DNA from: an uncultured Streptomyces sp.
Lineage (GTDB): Bacteria > Actinomycetota > Actinomycetes > Streptomycetales > Streptomycetaceae
Direction of reading: 5' to 3'
DNA: 64,000 bases
NCBI RefSeq assembly: GCF_947488945.1
Contig: NZ_CANLBS010000003.1
Coordinates: forward strand, 1 to 64,000
Shown: positions 44,010 to 51,998 of the stretch, piece by piece
How the letters are laid out: each line of letters opens with the position of its first letter
Position numbering within the stretch: position 1 is the stretch's first letter
Position numbers and translations under genes: made by a program
Notes under the pieces: model-generated
Databases searched by the model: none
What the model saw: the letters and a program-made list of their open reading frames with translations, nothing else
Told to the model about the DNA's origin: nothing

Positions 44010-44999
44010 ATGGACGAGTGGGTGGAACGCACGGCTGGGCTGAGGCAGTGGGCACGAGGCGGTGTGCGCGCCCCGCACAAGCCATTGCTGTTCCTGTACG
44101 CGCTGGGCCGCTTCCGGCACGACGCGGACGGTGAGTTGCTCTACAGCGCGGTGGAGGGGGACCTGCGGCGGCTGCTCGCCGAATACGGTCCCGGCAACCC
44201 GACGACACCCGCTTACCCGTTCCATCACCTGGTGAGCGACGGGGTGTGGGAGGTACGGACCGACCGCGGCCCCGGCAGCCCGGGGACAAAGCTCGGGCAA
44301 CTGCGCGAGACCCGTGCCGCCGGGCGGCTGGCCCCGGACTTGCGGGCGGCCCTGCGGCGAGAGCCGTCTCTGCTCGGCCGCATGGCACGGGTACTCCTCG
44401 ACCTGAACTTTCCGCCCTCACTCCACGCCGAGTTGTGCGACGCCGTCGGCCTGGAGCCGGACGGCACGGAAGTGCCGCCCGCCGCCACGAAGCGCAGGCA
44501 GCGAAACCGGCGGATGCGCGAAGCGGTGCTCACGGCGTACGAGTACCGGTGCGCCTTCTGCGGTTACGACGGCAGCATCGGCCTCGTACCGGTCGGGCTC
44601 GAGGCCGCCCATGTGCGCTGGTGGGCCTTCGACGGGCCGGACGTCGTGGAGAACGGACTGTGCCTGTGCTCACTGCACCGCAAGCTGTTCGACAAGGGTG
44701 TGCTGGGTCTGGGCGCGGCCGAGGACGGTGCCCACCGCATCATCGTCTCGCAGAGCTTCGTCGGCCACAGCGCCACCGCTCGTGACCAGGTCGTCGCGCT
44801 CGCCGGCCGTCCCGTCATAGGGCCGCAGTCGGGTGCCCGCCCGGTCGCACCGGCCCACCGCTCCTGGCACACCGGGCAGGTCTTCCGCGGCGGTCCGCGC
44901 CCTGCTTCGCCGTCGGCCGCCCCTGCTCCCGGCCCTGCCACTGTCCCCGCACCCGCCCCTGCCCCTGCCCCGGGAGCAGCACGCACCACTACGCGCTGA
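44010..44999 (+). CDS. SBD-HNH endonuclease, phosphorothioate-dependent type IV restriction enzyme-like
   Basis: A 329-residue protein. The N-terminal domain has RAPHKPLLFLYALGRF (20-35) and AYPFHHLVSDGVWEV (68-82), the pattern of the sulfur-binding domain of ScoMcrA/SprMcrA-type enzymes, which recognise phosphorothioated DNA. The C-terminal HNH nuclease has a zinc frame C181-x2-C184 and C218-x-C220 with His201 (EAAHVRWW), Asn215 and His223 (LHRKLFDKG). The tail is Pro/Ala-rich (PAPAPAPAPG). It should cut DNA carrying dnd-type sulfur marks and so exclude it. No dnd genes are in the window, which fits a stand-alone restriction role. ATG 44010; the gene is flanked by a broken gene and hairpins. 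Confidence 0.85.
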   Translation: MDEWVERTAGLRQWARGGVRAPHKPLLFLYALGRFRHDADGELLYSAVEGDLRRLLAEYGPGNPTTPAYPFHHLVSDGVWEVRTDRGPGSPGTKLGQLRETRAAGRLAPDLRAALRREPSLLGRMARVLLDLNFPPSLHAELCDAVGLEPDGTEVPPAATKRRQRNRRMREAVLTAYEYRCAFCGYDGSIGLVPVGLEAAHVRWWAFDGPDVVENGLCLCSLHRKLFDKGVLGLGAAEDGAHRIIVSQSFVGHSATARDQVVALAGRPVIGPQSGARPVAPAHRSWHTGQVFRGGPRPASPSAAPAPGPATVPAPAPAPAPGAARTTTR

Positions 45000-45060
45000 C
45001 GGGTCGGGCGGCGGGCGGCACGCGATCCCCGGCCAAGGGCCGCACGCCCGTCGTGCACTC

Positions 45061-45135
45061 CCTCGCTCGAGGGAGCGCACCGTGTCCGCGCTCCCCCGAG
45101 CGAGGATCACGATCCCTCGCGCGGGGGAGCCGCCG
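45061..45135 (+). other. Three-armed, mutually exclusive hairpin set after the endonuclease gene
   Basis: Arm 1 (45061-45078, CCTCGCTCGAGGGAGCGC) pairs with arm 2 (45088-45105) over 18 bp with one mismatch. Arm 2 can instead pair, less perfectly, with arm 3 (about 45111-45130, ATCCCTCGCGCGGGGGAGC). It begins 62 bp after the stop. It is most simply a terminator, but the alternative pairing resembles attenuator geometry. Confidence 0.6.
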
Positions 45136-45497
45136 GGCGCAATCCAGCGGCCACGATGACGAGGACGGAGAGAGCCGGGGCAGCCGGTTTTCCCGATGGA
45201 TCAGGGAGGTTCCCCATGAACCCGCGCAGCTCGGCCGTAGGCGCCGCATCGACGATGTGTCCCGCCGCCCACCGCCATGGAGTCCGCCTGCCTCGCGTCG
45301 CTCGAAGGACGCATGGCGCTCGCACACCCCGTGCCGTCGACGCCGGCATCACCTTGTCCTCTCCCCTCACCCCTTGCGGGGCCTTCCAACGACACGCCTG
45401 GTACAACCCTTCGGGAACCGTGGGGGTCGAACCCGTATCAACCGGGTGCGTACGAGTGGTGCGGAAAGCACCTCGTGCCCATCCCCTCGGAGGGGCC

Positions 45498-46850
45498 ATG
45501 CGATCCGCACGAAGAACACGAGGCCTGGGACTGCTCGCCGGAGTCGCCGCATTGACCTGGACGGCCGCAGGACCGGCCGTCGCGGACGGCGAGCAGGACG
45601 GGCGGGGGTCCGCCCCGGCCACCGGGCTGCAAGCCTCCTCCCACCTGCAGCTTGCCAAGCCCGTGCCCGTCTCCGGTGTGAAGCCGGGGGACGACGTGCC
45701 GTTGAAACTGCTGGTGAGGAACAGCGGGGACGGTCCGGCCGATCGCACGACCCTGTACATCGGCGGCTCGCAGGGGCTCGCGTTCGTGGAGAAGTACTCC
45801 AACTGTGTGCACGAGGACGTGCCGGCGCAGGACGAGGGTCCGGCCCAGGTGACGGCGTCTTGTTCGATCGAGCAGGTCCTCGAGCCGGGGGTCGTCTACG
45901 GGCCCGAGGAACCGATCGTCATGAAGCTCCAGCCGCGTGCTCTCTACGACTGGTACACCCTGCACGTCGACGCGGACTCGCCCGTGTTTCCCAACGGTTC
46001 GCCGAACGGCTCCGGCAGACAACTGCGGCTGGTGGCGCAGAACAACCCGCCCGCCGGGGTCGAGTTCCTCGACTCGCTGCCCTTCACCCACGTCACGGCG
46101 GAGAACACCGCCGACTTCTCCCTCACCGGCGCCAAGATCAAGGCGGAGAAGGGGGAGACCGTCAGCGCGGAAGTGACGTTCACCAACAAGGGGCCGGCCT
46201 GGGTCGACAACGACGCCGGATCACCCATCGGCGTCTTCGACGTCGGCATACCCGCGGGCACCACAGTCACCGGCGCACCCGACTTCTGCACCCCGATCGG
46301 TTCCGGCGGGAAGACGGTGGCGGAGAAGGACGCCGAGGCATACCGGTGTACGACGCCGTACGACTACGTCGACGAGAACACCACGCTCTCGCGCGCCTTC
46401 GAGTTGCACATCGACACGGTCGTTCCGAACGCCACGGGGAAGGTCGGGTTCGTCCGGGGCGAGCATCGTTCGGGCACCCTGCCCTTCGACCCGGTGCCCG
46501 GCAACAACACGGCGGCGATCGTGGTCAACGCGTCCGGCACGGGAGGGACCTCGGGAGGCAACGCCTCGGCCGGGGAGGGAGGTTCGGGGTCCGAGGGCGC
46601 GACGTCCGGCGCCACGGCCTCCGGGGGCGGCTCCGCCGGAAGCACCGGCGGGGGTACGGCGGCGGGTGCCTCCGTGTCGGGCGGCGGTACGCAGCCCGAG
46701 CTGGCCGAGAGCGGTGTGGGCGCCGGCCCGCTCATCGCCGCTGCCGCCGGGTTGCTGGGCACAGGCGGCGTGGCGCTCGCGGTGACGGGGACGCCGTGGC
46801 GGTCTCGGCGACGGCCCTCCGCTGCGGAGTCGGCGGGGATAACCGGCTGA
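45498..46850 (+). CDS. Secreted, cell-wall-associated protein with sortase-E-like tail
   Basis: A 450-residue protein with an N-terminal signal peptide (MRSARRTRGLGLLAGVAALT, cleavage near AVADG). It then has two beta-sandwich-like CARDB/DUF11-type modules (VKPGDDVPLKLLVRNSGDGPA and IKAEKGETVSAEVTFTNKG) and a Gly/Ser/Ala linker. The C-terminus has LAESG, a hydrophobic helix (AGPLIAAAAGLLGTGGVALAV) and a basic tail RSRRRP. The LAESG-TM-Arg order resembles class E sortase sorting signals (LAxTG). Four Cys in the body may form disulfides. GGAGGGG lies just upstream of ATG 45498; longer upstream starts lack a signal peptide. The ligand is unknown. Confidence 0.85.
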   Translation: MRSARRTRGLGLLAGVAALTWTAAGPAVADGEQDGRGSAPATGLQASSHLQLAKPVPVSGVKPGDDVPLKLLVRNSGDGPADRTTLYIGGSQGLAFVEKYSNCVHEDVPAQDEGPAQVTASCSIEQVLEPGVVYGPEEPIVMKLQPRALYDWYTLHVDADSPVFPNGSPNGSGRQLRLVAQNNPPAGVEFLDSLPFTHVTAENTADFSLTGAKIKAEKGETVSAEVTFTNKGPAWVDNDAGSPIGVFDVGIPAGTTVTGAPDFCTPIGSGGKTVAEKDAEAYRCTTPYDYVDENTTLSRAFELHIDTVVPNATGKVGFVRGEHRSGTLPFDPVPGNNTAAIVVNASGTGGTSGGNASAGEGGSGSEGATSGATASGGGSAGSTGGGTAAGASVSGGGTQPELAESGVGAGPLIAAAAGLLGTGGVALAVTGTPWRSRRRPSAAESAGITG

Positions 46851-46878
46851 CCCGGGACCACGGCCGACCGCGACCGGG

Positions 46879-46904
46879 GCCTAAGACCGGTACCGGTCTT
46901 AGGC
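46879..46904. terminator. Perfect 26-bp palindrome downstream of the surface protein gene
   Basis: The 13-bp arms GCCTAAGACCGGT and ACCGGTCTTAGGC meet with no spacer, 28 bp after the stop. It is probably a terminator; a spacer-free palindrome could also bind a dimeric protein. Confidence 0.65.
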
Positions 46905-47081
46905 TCGCAGAGGCACCGCACGGGCCACCGGGCCACCGGACCGGCTTCGGTCATCGGCTCGGCCCCCGGGAAATTCGGGACCGGAACGGAGCGGGGCGGC
47001 GGTCCGCCCGGTGCCACACGACCGGGACTGGGACCGGCCACCGCCCCTGAGTGATCCGCCGCCGAGCCCTCGTCTCCACCC

Positions 47082-47111
47082 CCAGAACCAGAGCCAGAGC
47101 CAGAGCCAGAG
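47082..47111. repeat. Five tandem 6-bp units (CCAGAG)n
   Basis: CCAGAA followed by four CCAGAG units, in the non-coding gap before the broken hydrolase gene. A simple-sequence tract. Confidence 0.9.
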
Positions 47112-47159
47112 CTGGCGCCGGGGCGGAGACCGAGGCGGGAAAGGCGGCGGGCGGCGCCT

Positions 47160-49084
47160 TCATCCCACCTCGTGGCCGGCTTCCACATGCCCCAGGACCT
47201 TGCCCACCCCTCGGCGTACCGCCTCGCGGGCGGGGTCGGTGTGATCGATGGTCTCGAAGGCGTGACGGGCGCCGGGAACGTCGATGACCTCGGGATGGAC
47301 GCCGGCGGCCGAGGCGGAGGCGAGGAACTCATCGATGGCGGCCAGGCTTTCGGGATAGTCCAGCTCGGGTCTGATCAGCACGATGGGGAGGCGTCCGGCT
47401 CCGCGTACCGCTTCCACGGGGCGGAAGCCCGGGTCGATCCCGTCCCAGTTGGGGAAGGGGGCCAGCACCGGGTAGCTGCCCGCCACGCAGCGCAGCCACG
47501 TCGGGGGTTCCACGAGCCAGGGGGCCGAGAGGAGACCGCCGCCGGAGAAGAACCACAGGGCGATCCGGTCCCCGTCCACCTGCGGATGCGAACGGACGTG
47601 CTCGACGGCGTCGACCAGGTCCTGGGCTGCGCGGGGGTAGTCGGTGAGGGCGTGGAGTCGATGGTCCACCGTGACGCCGACCGCTCCCAGTGCGGCGACA
47701 TGGCGCCCGTAGCCCGTGAAAACCGGCCAGTCGCGCGGGGTCGGACGCGCGTTCGGCGGCACCGGTCCGCCGTGTACGAAGACGACGGCCGGACGGGGCT
47801 CCGAAGCGTCGGGCAGGTAGAAGTCGACGGCACCCGACCGTTCCCGTTCCCGTTCCGACACCTCGAAGAGGAAGGGGTTCAGATGCGGAGGGCGACGTGC
47901 CTCGATGCGGTGGCCCTCCCCGGCCGCAGCACGCAGCAAGACGGTTGCCAGCTCCTCGGGCATCGAGAGCATCGGCCAGTGACCGGTGGGGAGTTCGAAG
48001 AAGGTGACGCGAGGATCGGTGAAGGACTGGAAGAGCGGCTCGCCCATGGCCAGCAGGTTCTCGACGAGTTCGATCGTGGACCCGTTGGCGGTGCACAGGA
48101 TCCCGGTGAGAGGAACGGTGGATCCACCGGCCGGCACGGACCCGATGGACGGAGCAACGCCATCGGTAGGCACGACGCCGTCGTCCGCTCCGGACCCGCA
48201 GGAAGGTTCGGACGCGCCGGAGGAGATGACTCCGTCGTCCGGTACCGGAGCCCCGTCCGGTACCGAAGCCTCGTCCAGTAGCGAAGCCACGTCCGGTGCC
48301 AGTCGCAGAGGCTGGAGGAGGGTGGCGACGGGTTGCGGTACGGCGTCCGCGATCAGTCGCTCCCGCGACGCTTCGGGCACTCCGGCACGCTGCCTCGGAC
48401 CTGCCAGGCCTCCGCGGCGGGAGGGCCGACCGCGCCGCCGGACGTGGCTGTGGAGAGGGCAAGTTCGCGGATGGTCGGATCCGGTTCGACGGCGATGGCC
48501 GGCACGCCGTCCTGGGGCGGTGCGGTGTCCACGTTGACGACCCGCGAGATGCGGTCCGGGCGGCGCGTCGCGGCGGCGAGAACCGGCAGGATCCCGTAGT
48601 CGTGCCCGACCAGCACCAGGTCTTTCGCGTCCAGCCGGTCGATCAGCGCCACCACCTCGGCGATGTGTGTCTCCAGGTCGATCGGCGACGAGTCGACGGA
48701 AACCGGGTCGGCAGATGCCCCGCCGACGGGAACCGGGTTGGCAGGCACTCGGTCGGTGGGTACCTGGCTGGTGGGGACTCGGTGGTGGGGCGCCCGGCCC
48801 CCCTCGGCGTTCCGCTCCGCGACTCCGCCGGATGCGACTCCGCCGGCAGCGACTTCGCCGTCGTGGTCCCCACCCGTATGGACGGATGCCGTGGGCGCGG
48901 AAGCCGGCAGGACGGTGTCCTCCGGGGCCTCCGCCACGGGCTTAACGTCGACGGCGGCTCCCGGCCCCATGCCGGTCAGCGTCACCGGGTGCGCCGTAGC
49001 ACCCGCCTGCGTGAGCCGGTCGGCCACCTCCCGCCAGATCCAGGCCCCGGTGAAACTCCCCGGTACGAGCACGAAATCCGTCAC
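47160..49084 (-). pseudogene. Two-domain alpha/beta hydrolase gene with a frameshift and low-complexity inserts
   Basis: The GTG at 49082-49084 (GGGGGAAA upstream) opens TDFVLVPGSFTGAWIWREV, the start of an alpha/beta hydrolase with the nucleophile elbow in LVGHDYGILPVL. This frame stops at 48353 after WQVRGSVPEC. The hydrolase continues in the next frame as VPEASRERLIADAVPQPVAT, then FFELPTGHWPMLSMPEELATVLL, and runs on into a second hydrolase domain (VVFVHGGPVPPNARPTPRDW, ALWFFSGGGLLSAPW, and a final His in GARHAFETIDHTD) to 47160. The shift near 48376-48386 is explained by loss of one G, or by an 8-bp near-duplication (GTGCCGGA/GTGCCCGA). Both halves also contain Val/Pro/Gly/Asp-rich inserts. 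The C-terminal 406 residues could still be made from a GTG at 48380. Confidence 0.75.
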
Positions 49085-49504
49085 GCTTTCCCCCTGCGGC
49101 AGTGCCGTCGTGGTCGGTACGGGCTGTGTTCGCCCCACGCTACGTACCCTAGGGTCGCCCCCCTGCCTCGGATCAAGCGCATTACGGGGCAACGGTGTTG
49201 ACCTTCGCACCGCATCCCGGACTCATGCGCCCGCCCGTGCGGCTGGCGTCGGTTCCGCGCACCCATCTCGCCCCGCACCCACCTGGTCCCGCCGCACCGC
49301 CGTCCACCACCACCACCACCGTCCCTCACCCTCCCGGCCTCGTGGTCGCCGTCCCCCGCCGTCACCCGCAGCCACCCAGTCCTGCGGTCGCCGTACCGTC
49401 GTCGCCCACGCCTCCGCCACCACCGCGCCGCGCAGCACCCGGACCCGGTGCACAACTCCGGCTCGGCTGCCCCGCCCCCGGAGGCGCTCCGCACTCCGCC
49501 GCGC
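49085..49504. other. Gene-free spacer with CCA repeat
   Basis: 420 bp between two minus-strand genes. It contains a (CCA)5-type run at about 49307-49322 and pyrimidine-rich sequence. No gene or RNA was recognised. Confidence 0.55.
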
Positions 49505-49870
49505 TCAGCCCGTCTTCTCCTTCACATGGGCGACCACCCGCGTGAACTCCTCGGTCGGGGTGAAGTCGACGTACTCGCAGTCCTCCAACGCCACCGGCGC
49601 GTGCCCCGGCGCCCAGTAGAACGCCTCGCCGGCGCCGTACGTCTGGTCGCCGTCCTTCGTCATGAGTTTGATCCGGCCCTTGAGCATGTAGCCCCAGTGC
49701 GGGCTCGGGCACAGGTCGCCCGGAAGGCCCTGGAGGGCCGGGCTCATGTCGGTGCCCTTGGGGAAGCGTACGAAGGAGACGCTCATCTCCCCTCCGGCGT
49801 CCCGCATCCGCAATTCCGCGTCCCCGTTGCGGAACGCGACCGGTGTGTCGTCGCGCGTCGTCGCCGTCAT
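49505..49870 (-). CDS. Small cupin-domain protein
   Basis: A 121-residue single-domain protein starting MTATTRDDTPVAFRNGDAEL. The pattern VRFPKGTDMSPALQGLPGDL, then PHWGYMLKGRIKLMTKDGDQTYGAGEAFYWAPGHAPVALEDCE, is a conserved beta-barrel cupin in which CPSPHWGYMLKG occupies motif 1 and YWAPGHAP motif 2. Metal ligands are partly kept (His in motifs 1 and 2, Glu in GEAF). Substrate unknown; such proteins can be small isomerases, dioxygenases or ligand sensors. No operon partner. Confidence 0.85.
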   Translation of the reverse strand: MTATTRDDTPVAFRNGDAELRMRDAGGEMSVSFVRFPKGTDMSPALQGLPGDLCPSPHWGYMLKGRIKLMTKDGDQTYGAGEAFYWAPGHAPVALEDCEYVDFTPTEEFTRVVAHVKEKTG

Positions 49871-50420
49871 GGTTCTGGCTCCTGCCCACTCGGTCGTGGA
49901 GCCGCCCGTCAGGTTTCTCGTCGGCGGCGCGCAAGTGCCCCTGGCGCGACGACGGGCATGCTCCCTCTCCCTTCCAGCGTGGGCCCGCCCCATCCTGCTC
50001 GCACGAGGCCACCGGCGCGGGTTCCGTCGTTCCGTCGGCCCCGGTCGTCGCGGCCGTCATGCCGACGGCTCCGGTCACGTCGGCTCGGAGTCGTGCTCCC
50101 GCACGTTCGGTCCTCGGCACGGCAGTCGGTCAGTGTGGGGGGCCGAAGTTCGTGGCTTCGGGACGTCGGGCCAGGCCCCAGCGACGCGATACGTGGGCCA
50201 CCCACCGAGCCACGATGGCGGCCCCGGTCCCGCGTGCTCAGCGGCCGCCCCTCCCCTCTCCACTGCCCCCGCCCTCAGTCCCCCTGCCTCCTGCCTCCTG
50301 CCCAGTAGTTGACCCACTCGCCCTCCCAGCTCTCGGCCAACGCTCACAGCCTCACCCGGCGGCCCCACCCCGCCCGCCCCCCGTGACAGCCCCACGGCGG
50401 GCGCGCTCCTCCCTGAGCCG
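49871..50420. other. Gene-free spacer upstream of the cupin gene
   Basis: 550 bp. Open frames on both strands look like compositional noise, with no start context, family motif or plausible protein. No RNA signal was recognised. Confidence 0.5.
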
Positions 50421-51533
50421 TCAGCGTGGGTGGCGGGAGGTGATGCGACCCACGGCGTCGGCCAGCAGGTAGGCGCTCCTGTCCCCCTCGGAGACGGTCA
50501 CCCTGATCACCGGGGCAGGGCCGTCGTCCGTGGGCGTGATGTCGATGCGCCAGGAGTCGGGGGCGTCGATGCCGAGCCCGTGTCGGGCCTCGTCCACCAG
50601 GCCGGGGAGGAGTTCGTACGGGAGGGCGCGCAGGCTCATGGGGAACGGGTCGCCCGGCTCGGACGCGGTGCCGGTCGGCTGCCCCACGGCGGACATCACT
50701 CGCTCCTCGATGGTGATGCGGGTGCCGAATTCGGTGCGCATGCCCGTGACCAGAGTGTCCGCGAGACGGCGCATCTCCCCCGTGCGGAGGGTGGAGGCCG
50801 AGGAGGCGGAGGCGGTGACGGAAGAGGTGGTGGTGGTCGTGGTGGAACTGCTCCCCGGCACCGCCGCGCCCGTCGCGGCGGGGGAGCCGTGGACGGTGTC
50901 GTCCTCGGTCAACTCGCCCCAGAAGTAGAGGACTACGGCCGCCGCCCCGGCCAGCAGCCCCAGTACGACGAGCAGACACCACTGCGCGTTCGACTCCGGG
51001 TTCCGCACCAGGGTGTGGACGAGGGCCGGGTCGATCCGCGCCGTGGCGGCCTTTGCCGCCCACTCCTCGGACGGCCGCAGGTCGATCTCGACGTCCCACG
51101 GTTCCTCGGGCCGGTAGCGGGCGACGACGATCCGGCCCTCCGGGTACGCCGGCAGGTCCACCAGGTTGATCCGGGCGGTGGCCTTCACCCGGTAGGCCCG
51201 CGCGTCGTCGGGAGCGACGGTGAGGTCGAACTCCACGGGCACGTCCGCGAACTCACCGTCGGTGGCGCGTCGGCTCTCGATCCGCGCGAGCACCGTCCGT
51301 GCGGTTGTGGCGGGCGCGACACCCCGCTGGAGGCTCGCCACGACGGCCACCACCGCGACGATCACCGCCAGCGTGCCGAGGGCCACGCAGAACAGCGGGA
51401 CGCTCTCCAGGATCACCGCAACGACCCCGCACGCGAGGGCGCCGCCCACCAGGACGCTCGTCAGGAACCCCCTGACCGCCACCCACCAGTTCCGGCCCGC
51501 CGACGTTCCCCGTGCGTCCCCCACGATCGTCAT
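50421..51533 (-). CDS. Membrane protein of unknown function
   Basis: A 370-residue protein from ATG 51533 (MTIVGDARGTSAGRNWWVAV). Two helices near the N-terminus (residues about 20-70, VLVGGALACGVVAVILESVP and CVALGTLAVIVAVVAVVAS), a cytoplasmic beta-rich domain (residues 80-180), a third helix (CLLVVLGLLAGAAAVVLYFW), a Ser/Thr-rich linker with a run of six Thr, and a C-terminal domain of about 120 residues (LADTLVTGMRTEFGTRITIE, IRVTVSEGDRSAYLLADAVG). I do not recognise the family. The 17-bp repeat array lies immediately upstream, in its leader or promoter. Confidence 0.8.
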   Translation of the reverse strand: MTIVGDARGTSAGRNWWVAVRGFLTSVLVGGALACGVVAVILESVPLFCVALGTLAVIVAVVAVVASLQRGVAPATTARTVLARIESRRATDGEFADVPVEFDLTVAPDDARAYRVKATARINLVDLPAYPEGRIVVARYRPEEPWDVEIDLRPSEEWAAKAATARIDPALVHTLVRNPESNAQWCLLVVLGLLAGAAAVVLYFWGELTEDDTVHGSPAATGAAVPGSSSTTTTTTSSVTASASSASTLRTGEMRRLADTLVTGMRTEFGTRITIEERVMSAVGQPTGTASEPGDPFPMSLRALPYELLPGLVDEARHGLGIDAPDSWRIDITPTDDGPAPVIRVTVSEGDRSAYLLADAVGRITSRHPR

Positions 51534-51593
51534 GCCCGCGATTGTGCCGCCCCGGGGTGGCCCCAGGAAGGCATCGGGCCGAACCCTGGGGGC

Positions 51594-51746
51594 GGTTGGA
51601 CCCCAGGAGCGGTTGAACCCCAGGGGCCGATGAAACCCAAGGAACCGTTGAACCCCAGGAGCCGATGAACCCCAGGGGCCGATGAAACCCAAGGAGCCGT
51701 TGAACCCCAGGAGCCGTTGAACCCCAGGAGGCGGTTGGCCCCCGAG
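51594..51746. repeat. Array of about nine 17-18-bp direct repeats
   Basis: Units of the type CGTTGAACCCCAGGAGC alternate with CGATGAAACCCAAGGAGC and CGATGAACCCCAGGGGC. Three successive units form a 52-bp higher-order repeat (about 51627-51678 and 51679-51730). There is no spacer, so it is not a CRISPR. It lies just upstream of the membrane protein gene start (51533). Confidence 0.9.
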
Positions 51747-51998
51747 GGGTCGGTGAAGGCGATGAGCCCACAGGCCCGTCGCATCCCGTCCCTCGCGGCG
51801 GAGGCCCGGCGAACCCGGCCCCAGGCCACACCACAACGCCCCAAGAGGCCCCGGCAGAAGCGGCAGCCTCGACCGACCCGGCAGCCCCGTCAGACGCGAG
51901 AGGCCCCGGTAAGGACCGAGAGGTCCCGCTCCCGTCCCGTGCCGTCCCCTCCGCCCCCGTCCCGTCCCGCTCCCCTCCCGTCAGTCCTCGCCCTCTCG

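Noticed and set aside
45156..45497. N-terminal extension of the surface protein up to 45156 or 45216
   Set aside because: The extension lacks a signal peptide and ribosome-binding site and would bury the clear signal sequence at 45498.
51594..51746. CRISPR array
   Set aside because: Units are directly adjacent 17-18-bp repeats without spacers, and no cas genes are nearby.
50421..51836. Extended start of the membrane protein reading through the repeat array
   Set aside because: The extra sequence is only translated repeat (GFNGSLGFIGPWG-type); the ATG at 51533 starts a coherent protein.
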